Assembly: GCA_965203615.1 (NCBI GenBank)
Contig: OZ241900.1
Location: 3,968,001 to 4,032,000, forward strand
Source of the DNA: VXNE01 sp965203615
GTDB lineage: Bacteria; Pseudomonadota; Gammaproteobacteria; Pseudomonadales; Azotimanducaceae
Reading direction: 5' to 3'
Length of the DNA: 64,000 nt
This document shows, piece by piece, positions 1 through 8,202 of the stretch. Both the position numbers and the translations under genes were made by a program. The first letter of the stretch is position 1, and each line of letters starts with the position of its first letter. Below the pieces are notes generated by a model. That model was given only the letters and a program-made list of their open reading frames with translations. It made no database searches and was not told the DNA's origin.

Positions 1-20
1 TGCGTATCAGGGCGGGTCCT

Positions 21-974
21 TTAGTTGAAAGGTATTACCACCGAACCCGTGGGACGGGTTTGATCCGGCATGGTGTCGTAGTAGGGGACCGGCTCTGCGA
101 TGGCGTGCGCAGCCCCGGCCGGATTCGAACCCCATCTTTCGGGAATGACCGTGCCCTTCCTGGCGAGCCTTGCGGCCAACGAGATTCTTCCGGACCGAAT
201 GTCGGCGTTCCTTCGTAGTTCCGGGTTGGGGCTGCCGAAGTACCCTGGGCGCCACTCCTCTTCCCTGTGCTCATAGGCCAGGCTGCGGTGCAGCAACGCG
301 GAATGGAATACCGCGAATTCGCCTCTCCTGAACGTCAGTGGGGTGATCCTGTCATGGACCACGTCCGGCATCTCGTCGAACAGGCGCGGCATATCCCTGT
401 CGAAACCGTCGATGGGCAGATGCGACCCCCTTATGTACTCGATCCTGCCGTGTTCCATGCCCAGATCGGACAGGGCCACGACAAAGGAGAAGTGATTGCT
501 GGTGTCATGAATCCTGATCGGGTCGTTGCCGTTTTCGATGATGCGATCGTGGTGCCATCGGTTTTCTCCGACGCCTGCGTATTTCGGAAAGAACTTGGTC
601 TGCCAGAGCACCAGGTCCTTGCCGAAACAGTCGGCCACCACGGACTGCAGGTTGGCGTCGAGAAAGAGTTCCCCTACCACGCCGAACGCCACGTGCCTGT
701 TGATAAGCGTCGTGTGGCGCAGTTGGTCTTCCTGTCCCGCCAGCGTTGCCAGTGAATTCTGCGCCCGCTGCAGTGCCTGTAGTCCGACGGCCACTTCGGA
801 CACGGCGTCGAGTATCGACTTGTCCGCCAACTCGAACGGCCCCGCCAGGCCATCCCGCTCCAGTTGATCGGTAAAACGGCGCATTTCCGTCGGTGCAATC
901 TGCCCGGATGGCGCTGACCGATTGATCCTCTCGTCACGCTTGGCTGTCACGCTGCCGGATGTGTCTGTTGGCAT
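21..974 (-). CDS. Phytanoyl-CoA dioxygenase (PhyH) family protein
   Basis: This 317-aa protein is a likely Fe(II)/2-oxoglutarate-dependent oxygenase of the PhyH superfamily. It carries the metal motif H-x-D in WHHDRIIENG near residue 139, and a distal histidine in LLHRS followed by the arginine of ISLAAR, which would bind the 2-oxoglutarate carboxylate. It is a close paralogue of the protein at 25153-25911; both share the GP-x-ELADKS and SHLPIDG-x-DRD segments. Relative to that paralogue it has an insertion of about 25 residues between the distal histidine and the arginine. It is the last gene of the minus-strand sulfatase cluster, 27 bases after the OtnK-like kinase. The substrate is unknown. 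Confidence 0.85.
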   Translation of the reverse strand: MPTDTSGSVTAKRDERINRSAPSGQIAPTEMRRFTDQLERDGLAGPFELADKSILDAVSEVAVGLQALQRAQNSLATLAGQEDQLRHTTLINRHVAFGVVGELFLDANLQSVVADCFGKDLVLWQTKFFPKYAGVGENRWHHDRIIENGNDPIRIHDTSNHFSFVVALSDLGMEHGRIEYIRGSHLPIDGFDRDMPRLFDEMPDVVHDRITPLTFRRGEFAVFHSALLHRSLAYEHREEEWRPGYFGSPNPELRRNADIRSGRISLAARLARKGTVIPERWGSNPAGAAHAIAEPVPYYDTMPDQTRPTGSVVIPFN

Positions 975-1001
975 ACTCTCGTCTTCGTGTTTGTCTAGCT
1001 G

Positions 1002-2273
1002 TTACCCCGCCGCATCGGCATCCCGCATGCGCCGCAGCGCGGCATCAAAGAAGTCCTCTTCGCCAGCGCCCCCGGCCTTGGTGACCAATGATATGGGATC
1101 AGGGCCGGCCGCGTGGCAGTAGCCGCCTCCCAGGTAGTCGAACGGGGAGACGCGAAGCCTGTCGATGCCCAATGTATCGATGACGGTTCCCGAGGTCTCG
1201 CCGCCGGCGACGACAAACTTCCGCACGCCGAAGTCGTGCAGGCGGCGGGTCACGCGCGCCAGCAGGTCTTCTGCCAGGTCCGCGGCACCCTGTCGCCCAA
1301 GTGCTCCGTGTGCACGCTCGACGCCTTCGTGATCCGTTGTCGTGGCGATCCCGACCGGTCCCCGTTCCAACCTGTCCGCCGCCCAGCCGACGATCCTGTC
1401 GACCGTGCCCGAATCGCGGGCGGCCTGCAGCAGGTCGATCTTGAACAGGGGGTGTTGCCGTTCGAAGGCCCTGACCTGGCGGTTTGTCTTGGGGCTGCAA
1501 CTGCCGGAAAGCACGGCCTGGTATCCCGGCGCCGGCGGTAGGAGCGCGCGTGGCTCGGGCCTTTCTTGTTCCCGCCGCCAGTTGCGCGCCAGGTACACAG
1601 GCAACCAATCTGCGCCGGTGCTGAGCGGTGAATCCGCTGCCAGCTCCGCGATTCGGTCGACATCTTCGCTCTCGATCGCATCCGCAATGAAGAACCGGGT
1701 GCCCTCGGTCTTCTGCTCGGCGAGGAACTCCTCGGCGGCGGGTTTCGCGCGGTGCAGGACGCGAAGGGGCAGGAGGCCGACTCTTGCACGGCTCTGTGCC
1801 TGCAGGACTTGCAACAGGTTGGAATTGGTCATCGGTGTTGCCGGGTCGCGGCTCGCTCCCGACTCGTGCAGCATCACGTCGTTCACAAAGAGCCTTCCCA
1901 GGTACACCGTGGCGCCGCGCCACGTTGGGCAGAACAGGACATGGTCGGCGCCGGTCAATGCCATCAGGCACTCCGAGACGGGCCCGATATTGCCCCTCTC
2001 GGTCGACATGAAGAGCGCGCTGTACTTGTAGTAGATCCGCCTTGCCCCCAATTGGAGCAGCGCCTCCGCCGACCGGCGGGCGTCGGCGACTGCCTTTTCC
2101 GGCGGCAGCAACCGTATTTTCCGGCCGACCACAACCGCCTCGGCATCTTCGTCGACTCCTGCGAGCGCATCGGCGGACGTCACCAGCGGGCACGAAACAC
2201 CTTCCCGTTCCAACAGGCTCGCCACCATCATGCCGCCGGTCAGGTCATCCGCAATGACGCCCAGTTCAAGCAA
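1002..2273 (-). CDS. otnK: Four-carbon acid sugar kinase (DUF1537, OtnK-like)
   Basis: About 423 residues, matching the DUF1537 kinases that phosphorylate 3-oxo-tetronates. The N-terminus carries the family motif LGVIADDLTGG. The C-terminal nucleotide-binding part has VAGGETSGTVIDTLGI and a late GGAGEEDFF segment. The frame is open upstream to 2396, inside the sulfatase gene. I chose a TTG at 2273 because it follows the sulfatase stop by 5 bases, has a GGAG eight bases upstream, and places the conserved motif at the N-terminus. In known pathways OtnK works with a class II aldolase/decarboxylase (OtnC); a candidate lies at 10541-11200. The family call is firm, the exact substrate is inferred. 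Confidence 0.82.
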   Translation of the reverse strand: MLELGVIADDLTGGMMVASLLEREGVSCPLVTSADALAGVDEDAEAVVVGRKIRLLPPEKAVADARRSAEALLQLGARRIYYKYSALFMSTERGNIGPVSECLMALTGADHVLFCPTWRGATVYLGRLFVNDVMLHESGASRDPATPMTNSNLLQVLQAQSRARVGLLPLRVLHRAKPAAEEFLAEQKTEGTRFFIADAIESEDVDRIAELAADSPLSTGADWLPVYLARNWRREQERPEPRALLPPAPGYQAVLSGSCSPKTNRQVRAFERQHPLFKIDLLQAARDSGTVDRIVGWAADRLERGPVGIATTTDHEGVERAHGALGRQGAADLAEDLLARVTRRLHDFGVRKFVVAGGETSGTVIDTLGIDRLRVSPFDYLGGGYCHAAGPDPISLVTKAGGAGEEDFFDAALRRMRDADAAG

Positions 2274-2278
2274 TTCCG

Positions 2279-3892
2279 CTACTCCGGCGTCACCGCGATC
2301 TCGAATGTCTTTTCGTGGCTGTTGTGGTACCCGATCCTCGAGACCACCGTCCTGAGGCGATGGCTGCCCGCCGGCAGCGTGATGGGCTGCGTGCACACCC
2401 GCCAGGAAGGTGCTTCGCCCTCATCCAGCGTGAAACAGATGCTGCACCCCTGGGTCGGACTGAATAGCTGCAGCCGATGATGCCCGGGCAGGCTGAACGC
2501 ATCCGGCGCCCGGTCCTGCCCGTACGAGTCCGCCGCGAAAACCAGGCATTGGGCTTCCGCGCAGACCGGCTTCTCTCCATTCGGATAGTGGATGGCCTTC
2601 ATGACCCTTTCATCGAGCAGTCCAAGGTCCCGGGTTTCTTTCTGCCAGGTGTCGAGTTCCTCACGCATACGGTCCAGCACGTCCCGGTAGCCGTCGTCTT
2701 CCGCCAGGTTATCGACTTCCCAGGGATCCGTCCGGGTGTCGTAGAGTTCTTCCACGGGCCGTTTCTCGGCGAACATGATCGACTGCGTCTCATCGAGCGT
2801 GCCCTCCATCCAGCAGCGGTACCACTCCTGCATGATGGGATGATGGTTCCGGAAGCGATTCCAGAGAAGATATGGCTTCTCGGGAAACCCGTTCTTGATG
2901 TACTTGTACGTCTTGTCCCTGACCGCCCTGACCATGTCGTTGTCGGCATCGGAACGGTCTACCGAGGCATGGATGTATTTCCTCTCGGGCGTGTCCTGCG
3001 CGCCCAGGAAGGCCCGCCCCTGCATATGCGGCGGCACGGTGATTCCGCAGGCACTGAGCATGGTGGGGCCGAGATCCACGGTGCTCACCAGCCTGTCACT
3101 GGTCGTGCCCGCCTCGATCACCCCCGGCCAGCGAACGATCATCGGCGAGTGTATTCCCGTGTCATAGGGGTGGCGTTTGCCCCTGGGCATCGGCCCGTGA
3201 TCGCTCCAGTGCACGACGATGGTGTTGTCGGCCAGGCCGTCTTCTTCAAGCTGCCCGAGCAGCGCTTCCATGACCTGGTCGCATAGCGCCATGTTGTCGT
3301 AGTTCCTGGCGATACTCCTTCGGACCCGGGGGGTATCCGGAAAGTACGGCGGCACCTCGACGGAATCCGGATCGGTGGTTTCCCGCAGGCTCGGTACGAT
3401 GTAGTCGAACGGCCACGTGCGCTTTTCCTCCCACATGCCGGACTCGTGGGTGTATTCGGGATTGAAGACGGCGAAAAAAGGCGCCGATGGATCAGGCCGG
3501 TTCCTCCAGTGCGCGGTGTTGGAGCAATCGTCCCAGGCGGCAAAAGGCGGTGCGAACTGGTAGTCGGTCTTGACGTTGTTCGAGCAGTAGTAGCCCTCTC
3601 TTCTGAAGTACTCGCCAAGACACTTGGCGTAGTGCGGGACCGGTGCGTCGTAGGCCTTTCCCCGGGTCGTCCTCATGTGGTGGGCGCCGATACTGGTGGG
3701 ATACATCCCGGTGATCACCGCCGCCCGCGCCGGCGCGCAGATCGGCGCCGTCGAGAAAGCGTTGGGATAGATGCATCCCTCCGACGCCAGCCGGTCAACC
3801 GCCGGCGTCCTGGCTATCTTGTCGCCGTAGCAACCGTAGAGCGGCAGGCAGTCTTCAAAACTGATCCATAGAACATTGAGTTTCGTGGCCAC
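2279..3892 (-). CDS. Sulfatase (S1 family, formylglycine type)
   Basis: This 537-aa sulfatase has the metal-binding N-terminus LNVLWISFED and the signature PICAPARA, with Cys52 as the residue converted to formylglycine by a separate enzyme not present in the window. A later H-W-S-D-H-G-P motif and the RGKRHPYDTGIHSPMIVRW segment are typical of the alkaline-phosphatase fold. I set the start at a GTG (3892) preceded by a GGGAGGT Shine-Dalgarno; the open frame extends to 3952, into the region between genes. No signal peptide is evident, so it is probably cytoplasmic. The C-terminal 80 residues form an extra beta-rich segment. It lies 22 bases after an aldo/keto reductase and is coupled to the downstream kinase. 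Confidence 0.9.
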   Translation of the reverse strand: MATKLNVLWISFEDCLPLYGCYGDKIARTPAVDRLASEGCIYPNAFSTAPICAPARAAVITGMYPTSIGAHHMRTTRGKAYDAPVPHYAKCLGEYFRREGYYCSNNVKTDYQFAPPFAAWDDCSNTAHWRNRPDPSAPFFAVFNPEYTHESGMWEEKRTWPFDYIVPSLRETTDPDSVEVPPYFPDTPRVRRSIARNYDNMALCDQVMEALLGQLEEDGLADNTIVVHWSDHGPMPRGKRHPYDTGIHSPMIVRWPGVIEAGTTSDRLVSTVDLGPTMLSACGITVPPHMQGRAFLGAQDTPERKYIHASVDRSDADNDMVRAVRDKTYKYIKNGFPEKPYLLWNRFRNHHPIMQEWYRCWMEGTLDETQSIMFAEKRPVEELYDTRTDPWEVDNLAEDDGYRDVLDRMREELDTWQKETRDLGLLDERVMKAIHYPNGEKPVCAEAQCLVFAADSYGQDRAPDAFSLPGHHRLQLFSPTQGCSICFTLDEGEAPSWRVCTQPITLPAGSHRLRTVVSRIGYHNSHEKTFEIAVTPE

Positions 3893-3914
3893 TGGCAAAT
3901 ACCTCCCTCTTGCG

Positions 3915-4853
3915 CTACCCGTTGCCCGCGCCCGCCGCGTCCAGGCGGTCAAGAATTTCCTCGGACAGGGTCAGATCGAAACCGATCAGGCTCTCGCTTA
4001 GCTGGTGCGCCTTGCTTGCGCCCGATATTGGAATGACGCCGCGGCCGGTAAGCCAGGCAAGGATCACCTGGTTGGGTGTGGCGCCGATCTCTTCGGCGAT
4101 CTGAAACAGCGTTGCCTTGCGCGCATCCGAATCGGGATGCCGGTATTGCCGCTGGATCTCGCGGTCTTCCCGAATGTACGCGCCACCCAACAGAGGGGAG
4201 TAGGCAATCAACTGGAATTCCCGCTCTCTGCAGTATTCGAGCAAGTCGTCGTTGGTGGATTTCTGAAACCCAAAGTCCGCGTCCACCCGTGGCCGCAGGT
4301 AGGTGTAGCGTTGCTGTACGCAGCAGAAGGCGGTGATGCCGTTGGCCGCGCTCACCCCGGCCGCTTCAGCCAGGCGCCAGGCGCGGAAGTTGCTGGCGCC
4401 GACGTGGCGCACCTTGCCTTCCCGGACGAGTTCGTCCATGGCACCGAGCTGGTCCTCGAGCGGCACGGAACGGTCATCGCAGTGGAAGTAGTACAGGTCG
4501 ATGCGATCGGTTCGCAGGCGTTTGAGGCTGCGCTCGCACTCGCGGCGAATGTGTTCCGGTTTCGATGACATGGGGGCGTCCTTCGCGCGGCCGCCCATCT
4601 TGGTTGCAAGGACTATCCGGTCCCGATTGCCGCGGTCGGCCAACCAGTTGCCCAGCATGGTTTCGCTTTCGCCGCCTTGCCCGTTCCAGATGGCGTAATT
4701 GTTGGCGGTATCCAGGAAGTTGCCGCCGCCGTCGACAAACTGATCCAGCACGGCATAGGAGACGGTCTTGTCGTCGCGCGAACCGAAGCTCTGGCCGCCG
4801 AGGCAGAACATGCTGACGTGAAGATCCGTGTTTTTTATCGTGGTTGTTTTCAT
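3915..4853 (-). CDS. Aldo/keto reductase
   Basis: This 312-aa protein has the AKR (beta/alpha)8-barrel features: catalytic Asp and Tyr in FLDTANNYAIW, Lys in VLATKMGG, and His in YYFHCDD. The C-terminal WLTGRGVIPISGASKAHQL segment is the NADP(H)-binding part. It is probably cytoplasmic. Two sulfatases flank it in the same transcription direction (30 bases after the upstream one, 22 before the downstream one), so it may oxidise or reduce a sugar or polyol released by them. A second, more distant AKR is at 6281-7324. The substrate cannot be deduced. Confidence 0.88.
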   Translation of the reverse strand: MKTTTIKNTDLHVSMFCLGGQSFGSRDDKTVSYAVLDQFVDGGGNFLDTANNYAIWNGQGGESETMLGNWLADRGNRDRIVLATKMGGRAKDAPMSSKPEHIRRECERSLKRLRTDRIDLYYFHCDDRSVPLEDQLGAMDELVREGKVRHVGASNFRAWRLAEAAGVSAANGITAFCCVQQRYTYLRPRVDADFGFQKSTNDDLLEYCREREFQLIAYSPLLGGAYIREDREIQRQYRHPDSDARKATLFQIAEEIGATPNQVILAWLTGRGVIPISGASKAHQLSESLIGFDLTLSEEILDRLDAAGAGNG

Positions 4854-4882
4854 TTGCGATCGGTGGGAGTGGTGGATAGAAG

Positions 4883-6253
4883 CTAACGCTCGTACATCTG
4901 ACTCTGGGCGATCCGCTCGAGGATCCTGAGACGCATTGCATCCGCGACGCTCCGGTGCTCGCTCAGGCCCGCAAGATTGTGTTCCTCGTCGGGGTCATTG
5001 CGGCGGTCGAAGAGCATATAGGTCTCGCCTTGGCCGTTGAGCGCGATCTTCCACTCGTCGTTCATCAGCATGAACTCGCCCTCGATCTCCGACAGGGCGT
5101 CTTCACGATGCCGGCTGCCGTCAAGGGCACCGGCCAGGGACTTGCCGAACTGGCGATACCCGAGTTCGCCGCCGGCGAGTTCCACCAGCGTCGGTCCCAG
5201 GTCGACGGTTTCCGCCGGACTGTCGTTCACAACGCCCGAATGCTCGGGTTCCGGCGTCCTGACGATCAGCGGCACCCGGACCGCGCCGTCATGGAAGTTG
5301 CTCTTGGCGATAAGCCCGTGGTCGCCGTTCATCTCGCCGTGATCCGAGGTGAAAGCGATGACCGTGGAGTCCATTTCTCCGCGTTCTTCGATGACCGCGA
5401 GAATCTCGCCGATCTGATCGTCGATCAGGGACACGCTGCCGGCATAGTCGGCGCGCATCGCGCCCACTTCGCCCGCCTCGAAGGCCGGAAAGTTCCCTCT
5501 CTGCTCGAACATTCGGTCAATCCGTCCCCTTGGCCGCGCCACGTCGGCATCGTGCTTCGCAGGGAGCGGCATGGACTCTGGATCGTACATGCTTGCATAG
5601 GGTTCAGGCGTGTCCCACGGTTGGTGCGGGCCGCCCCAACTGACCCAGCAGAACCAGGGCTCGTCCCGGTCATAGGATGAGAGGTACCGCTTGGCCTGCT
5701 GCCCCACATAGACGTCGTAGTAGTCTGGGAGCGGCAGGACCGAGGGGCGAACCACGTGTGGCTTGTTGGAGGCACGCTCTTTGAAGTCGTCGCGGTAGGC
5801 TTCGAGCAGGCCCTTTCCCTCCCAGATCGCCGTCATATGGCTCATCCCGGTCGTGGAGGCGCGCGGACCACCGATCTCGTCCACATCGTCCAGACCCAGG
5901 GCGTGCAGGAGGTCCTCCTTGTCCCGAAGGTCCGAGCGGCCGTGCGGGTGCAGATGGGTCTTGCCGAACAGGCTTGTTCTAAGCCCAAGGTTCCTGATTT
6001 CGCGAATCCAGTGATCGGCGTTCGCCGGGACGGAGTAGGGGATGTGGCCCCAGACTCCGTTGTTGTGCGGGTACCTGCCGGTTGCCAGGGTCACCCGTGC
6101 CGGCACGCACAGCGGCGATGTCGTGACGGCACTGCTGAAGCTCACCCCCTGCCCGGCGATACGGTCCAGGTTCGGCGTGTTCACCCAGCCGCCACTGGAG
6201 CCCATCGCGTCCCAGCGCTGCTGGTCGGTCATCAGGAAGAGAATATTGTGCAT
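4883..6253 (-). CDS. Sulfatase (S1 family, formylglycine type)
   Basis: A 456-aa sulfatase that begins directly with the metal-binding strand NILFLMTDQQRWDAMG and carries the signature SPLCVPARVTLATGRY, with Cys49 as the formylglycine precursor. FTSDHGEMNGDHGL near the C-terminal third supplies further metal ligands. There is no signal peptide. It sits 27 bases after an aldo/keto reductase and 29 bases before another. A decayed fragment resembling its residues around the LATGRYPHNNGVWGH segment is found at 7383-7462, which suggests that a related sulfatase once lay upstream. Confidence 0.9.
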   Translation of the reverse strand: MHNILFLMTDQQRWDAMGSSGGWVNTPNLDRIAGQGVSFSSAVTTSPLCVPARVTLATGRYPHNNGVWGHIPYSVPANADHWIREIRNLGLRTSLFGKTHLHPHGRSDLRDKEDLLHALGLDDVDEIGGPRASTTGMSHMTAIWEGKGLLEAYRDDFKERASNKPHVVRPSVLPLPDYYDVYVGQQAKRYLSSYDRDEPWFCWVSWGGPHQPWDTPEPYASMYDPESMPLPAKHDADVARPRGRIDRMFEQRGNFPAFEAGEVGAMRADYAGSVSLIDDQIGEILAVIEERGEMDSTVIAFTSDHGEMNGDHGLIAKSNFHDGAVRVPLIVRTPEPEHSGVVNDSPAETVDLGPTLVELAGGELGYRQFGKSLAGALDGSRHREDALSEIEGEFMLMNDEWKIALNGQGETYMLFDRRNDPDEEHNLAGLSEHRSVADAMRLRILERIAQSQMYER

Positions 6254-6280
6254 GGGGACTCAGTACCGTGTCCCGCAAGC

Positions 6281-7324
6281 CTAGACACCCGGCTCAAGCG
6301 GGTCATAGTCGGGGTGGTAGGACGGCAAGACCCGGTCCAACTCCCTGTCCGTCCATTCCCAGCTTGTCGCCACGGGTCGCCGTGGCGCGCGGATCAAACG
6401 ATTCACCTCCTTCAGTTCATCGGGTGTGAGCTCCCACTCGGCTGCCCCCGCGTTGTCCTCGAGCTGCGTTAGTTTGCTGACACCGGCGATGACCGAACTG
6501 ACCATGGGGCGGTGCAGCAGCCAGGCAATGGCGAGTTGTGCGGGTGTGTGACCGCGGGCCCGTGCAAATTCCGCCAGCGCTTCGATGGCGTCGTGGCCGG
6601 CTTTGGCGCCGTAATAATCAAAATAACGCGTCGAACCGGCCCGCCCGGATCCTGCCCGGCTATCTTTCGGGGGTTCCTCTCCGCGCGTATACCGTCCGGC
6701 GAGAAGCCCGCAACCGAGCGGAAAAAACGGCAATATGCCAACGCCGGCCCATTGGCAGTACTGACTGACGTCCGACTCAACTTCCCGCTCGAACATGTGA
6801 TAGTGCTGCTGCACGCTGATGGCCCTGTCCCAGCCATGGAACTCGGCCAGGTCGTTGCAGCGGCAGAGCTGCCAGCAATAGATGTTGGAAAGGCCCACGT
6901 AGCGCACCTTGCCGCTGCGCACCATGTCGTTCAGCGTCTGCATCATTTCCTCCATGGGAAATGTTGCGTTGTACAGGACGTGCACCTGGTACAGGTCGAC
7001 GTAGTCGGTTTTCAGCCGTTTCAGGCTGGTTTCGAGTTGCTTGATGAGATTGACCCGGTTCGGGATGCCGTGCCCATGGTGTCCACCCTTCGTCGCGATC
7101 ACGAATTCGTCCCGTCGGCCCGCGATGGCGCTGCCGATGAACTCTTCGGAATCTCCGCCACCATACAGATACGCGGTATCGATGAGCGTAATCCCCATAT
7201 CACTCGCTGCGTCGATGATGTTCTTTACGGTCTGCTCGTCTACGCGGCGGCGGCTGAAGGTATCGGTACCCAGGCCGACGGTGGAAACTTCAAGACCGGA
7301 TGTTCCTAACGTGCGGTGCTTCAT
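6281..7324 (-). CDS. Aldo/keto reductase
   Basis: A 347-aa AKR with catalytic Asp/Tyr in LIDTAYLYGGG, Lys in VIATKGGHHG and His in LYQVHVLY. The C-terminal WLLHRPMVSSVIAGVS segment is the nicotinamide-cofactor region. It resembles the YghZ/potassium-channel-beta-like and fucose/galactose dehydrogenase-like AKRs in general layout. It is the first gene of the minus-strand operon 7324-21, with 268 bases of upstream DNA that holds a sulfatase remnant and the toxin-antitoxin promoter. Substrate unknown. Confidence 0.87.
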   Translation of the reverse strand: MKHRTLGTSGLEVSTVGLGTDTFSRRRVDEQTVKNIIDAASDMGITLIDTAYLYGGGDSEEFIGSAIAGRRDEFVIATKGGHHGHGIPNRVNLIKQLETSLKRLKTDYVDLYQVHVLYNATFPMEEMMQTLNDMVRSGKVRYVGLSNIYCWQLCRCNDLAEFHGWDRAISVQQHYHMFEREVESDVSQYCQWAGVGILPFFPLGCGLLAGRYTRGEEPPKDSRAGSGRAGSTRYFDYYGAKAGHDAIEALAEFARARGHTPAQLAIAWLLHRPMVSSVIAGVSKLTQLEDNAGAAEWELTPDELKEVNRLIRAPRRPVATSWEWTDRELDRVLPSYHPDYDPLEPGV

Positions 7325-7382
7325 CTGAACCCCTGAATCTACTGTACTGGTCGTGTTTCACGTCACACCGTCGCCCCGCACG

Positions 7383-7462
7383 GTTATCGGCGCGGGACGG
7401 AACGGCATAGGGCACATGGTCCCTTGACGCCATTATTGTGCGCGTACCCGCCGGTTGCCAGT
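7383..7462 (-). pseudogene. Sulfatase gene remnant
   Basis: Read on the minus strand, 7425-7461 encodes LATGGYAHNNGV and, after a frameshift, 7383-7418 encodes HVPYAVPSRADN. These match in order the LATGRYPHNNGVWGH and IPYSVPANADH stretch of the sulfatase at 4883-6253. There is no long open frame, no catalytic cysteine motif and no start, so it is a short frameshifted relic of a deleted sulfatase. It is adjacent to the inserted MazF module. Confidence 0.7.
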
Positions 7463-7555
7463 GCTCCACAGCCTTCGCCTCCGGCCGTCTTCTTGCGAGG
7501 GGCCGAATATCGGGGAAGTTGCGTGAGCGCCTACCCAACCACGTCCGGAAACCTC

Positions 7556-7586
7556 TTGACCGCTGGTCGAGGCACGGAGTTATACT
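7556..7586 (+). promoter_or_regulatory. Putative sigma-70 promoter for the RHH/MazF operon, likely leaderless
   Basis: TTGACC (7556-7561) and TATACT (7581-7586) are separated by 19 bases. The antitoxin ATG is at 7593, about where transcription should begin, so the mRNA would have no leader. No Shine-Dalgarno is visible before this ATG, which fits. The spacer is longer than the optimal 17. Confidence 0.5.
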
Positions 7587-7592
7587 GCGGGT

Positions 7593-7829
7593 ATGAAAAC
7601 AGCCGTCTCGATCTCCGACGATATTTTCGAACGCGCCGAGCGACTGGCCTCGCAGGGACGGCGGTCCCGGAGCGAAGTGTATGCGGCCGCGCTCGACGAG
7701 TATCTCGCGCGCCATGCGCAGGACGAGGTCACGGACGCAATGAACCGGGTATGCGACGAGGTCGGAGGGAACGATGACGCCTTCCTCGCCGCGGCCGGCA
7801 GGCGGGTGCTCGCCGACACCGAATGGTGA
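7593..7829 (+). CDS. Ribbon-helix-helix antitoxin (MazE/CopG-like)
   Basis: This 78-aa protein starts with the beta-strand KTAVSISDDIFERAERLA followed by helices with RSRSEVYAAALDEYLARH, the ribbon-helix-helix fold used by antitoxins to bind their own operator as dimers. The C-terminal tail would bind the toxin. It overlaps the MazF-like toxin gene by 7 bases, the usual translational coupling of such pairs. The pair is on the opposite strand from all neighbours between 1 and 24843, suggesting insertion as a mobile module. Confidence 0.85.
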   Translation: MKTAVSISDDIFERAERLASQGRRSRSEVYAAALDEYLARHAQDEVTDAMNRVCDEVGGNDDAFLAAAGRRVLADTEW

Positions 7830-8167
7830 TCTCCCAGGGCGACGTGTGCTGGGCCGAGTTGCCGGAGCCAACGGGTTCGGGGCCGGGATTCCGCCGGCCG
7901 GTCGTCTGCGTCCAGGGCGATGCGCTGAACCGGAGCCGGCTGGCCACGGCGGTCTGCGTCCCGCTCACCAGCAATCTGCGGTGGGCGGACGCGCCGGGAA
8001 ACGTGCTGTTGACCGTCGCGATGACAGGTCTGCCGAAGGACTCCGTCGCGAATGCGACGCAGATCGTCGCCCTCGACCGGTCGCTTCTCGAAGAACGCAC
8101 GGGCCGGATTTCGTCGGCCAAGCTCGATCTCCTGCTCGCCGGCATCGACACCGTCCTCGGCCGTTAG
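7823..8167 (+). CDS. MazF/PemK-type endoribonuclease toxin
   Basis: At 114 residues this matches the MazF/PemK family, toxins that cleave mRNA at short sequence motifs when not neutralised by the antitoxin. Recognisable elements are QGDVCWAELPEPTGSGPGFRRPVVCVQ at the N-terminus (the first beta-sheet with the conserved G-x-R-P-V-V), the central VPLTSNL with the catalytic threonine/serine, and the C-terminal ATQIVALDRSLL segment. It is convergent with the sulfatase gene ending at 8203; only 35 bases separate their stop codons. Confidence 0.9.
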   Translation: MVISQGDVCWAELPEPTGSGPGFRRPVVCVQGDALNRSRLATAVCVPLTSNLRWADAPGNVLLTVAMTGLPKDSVANATQIVALDRSLLEERTGRISSAKLDLLLAGIDTVLGR

Positions 8168-8202
8168 AACGGCAGACGGCTTCGGCGGATGAGTCTTCGG
8201 GA

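Noticed and set aside
8160..8173. GCCGTT-AG-AACGGC palindrome at the mazF stop codon
   Set aside because: The 2-base loop cannot form a real hairpin and there is no T run; it may be chance.
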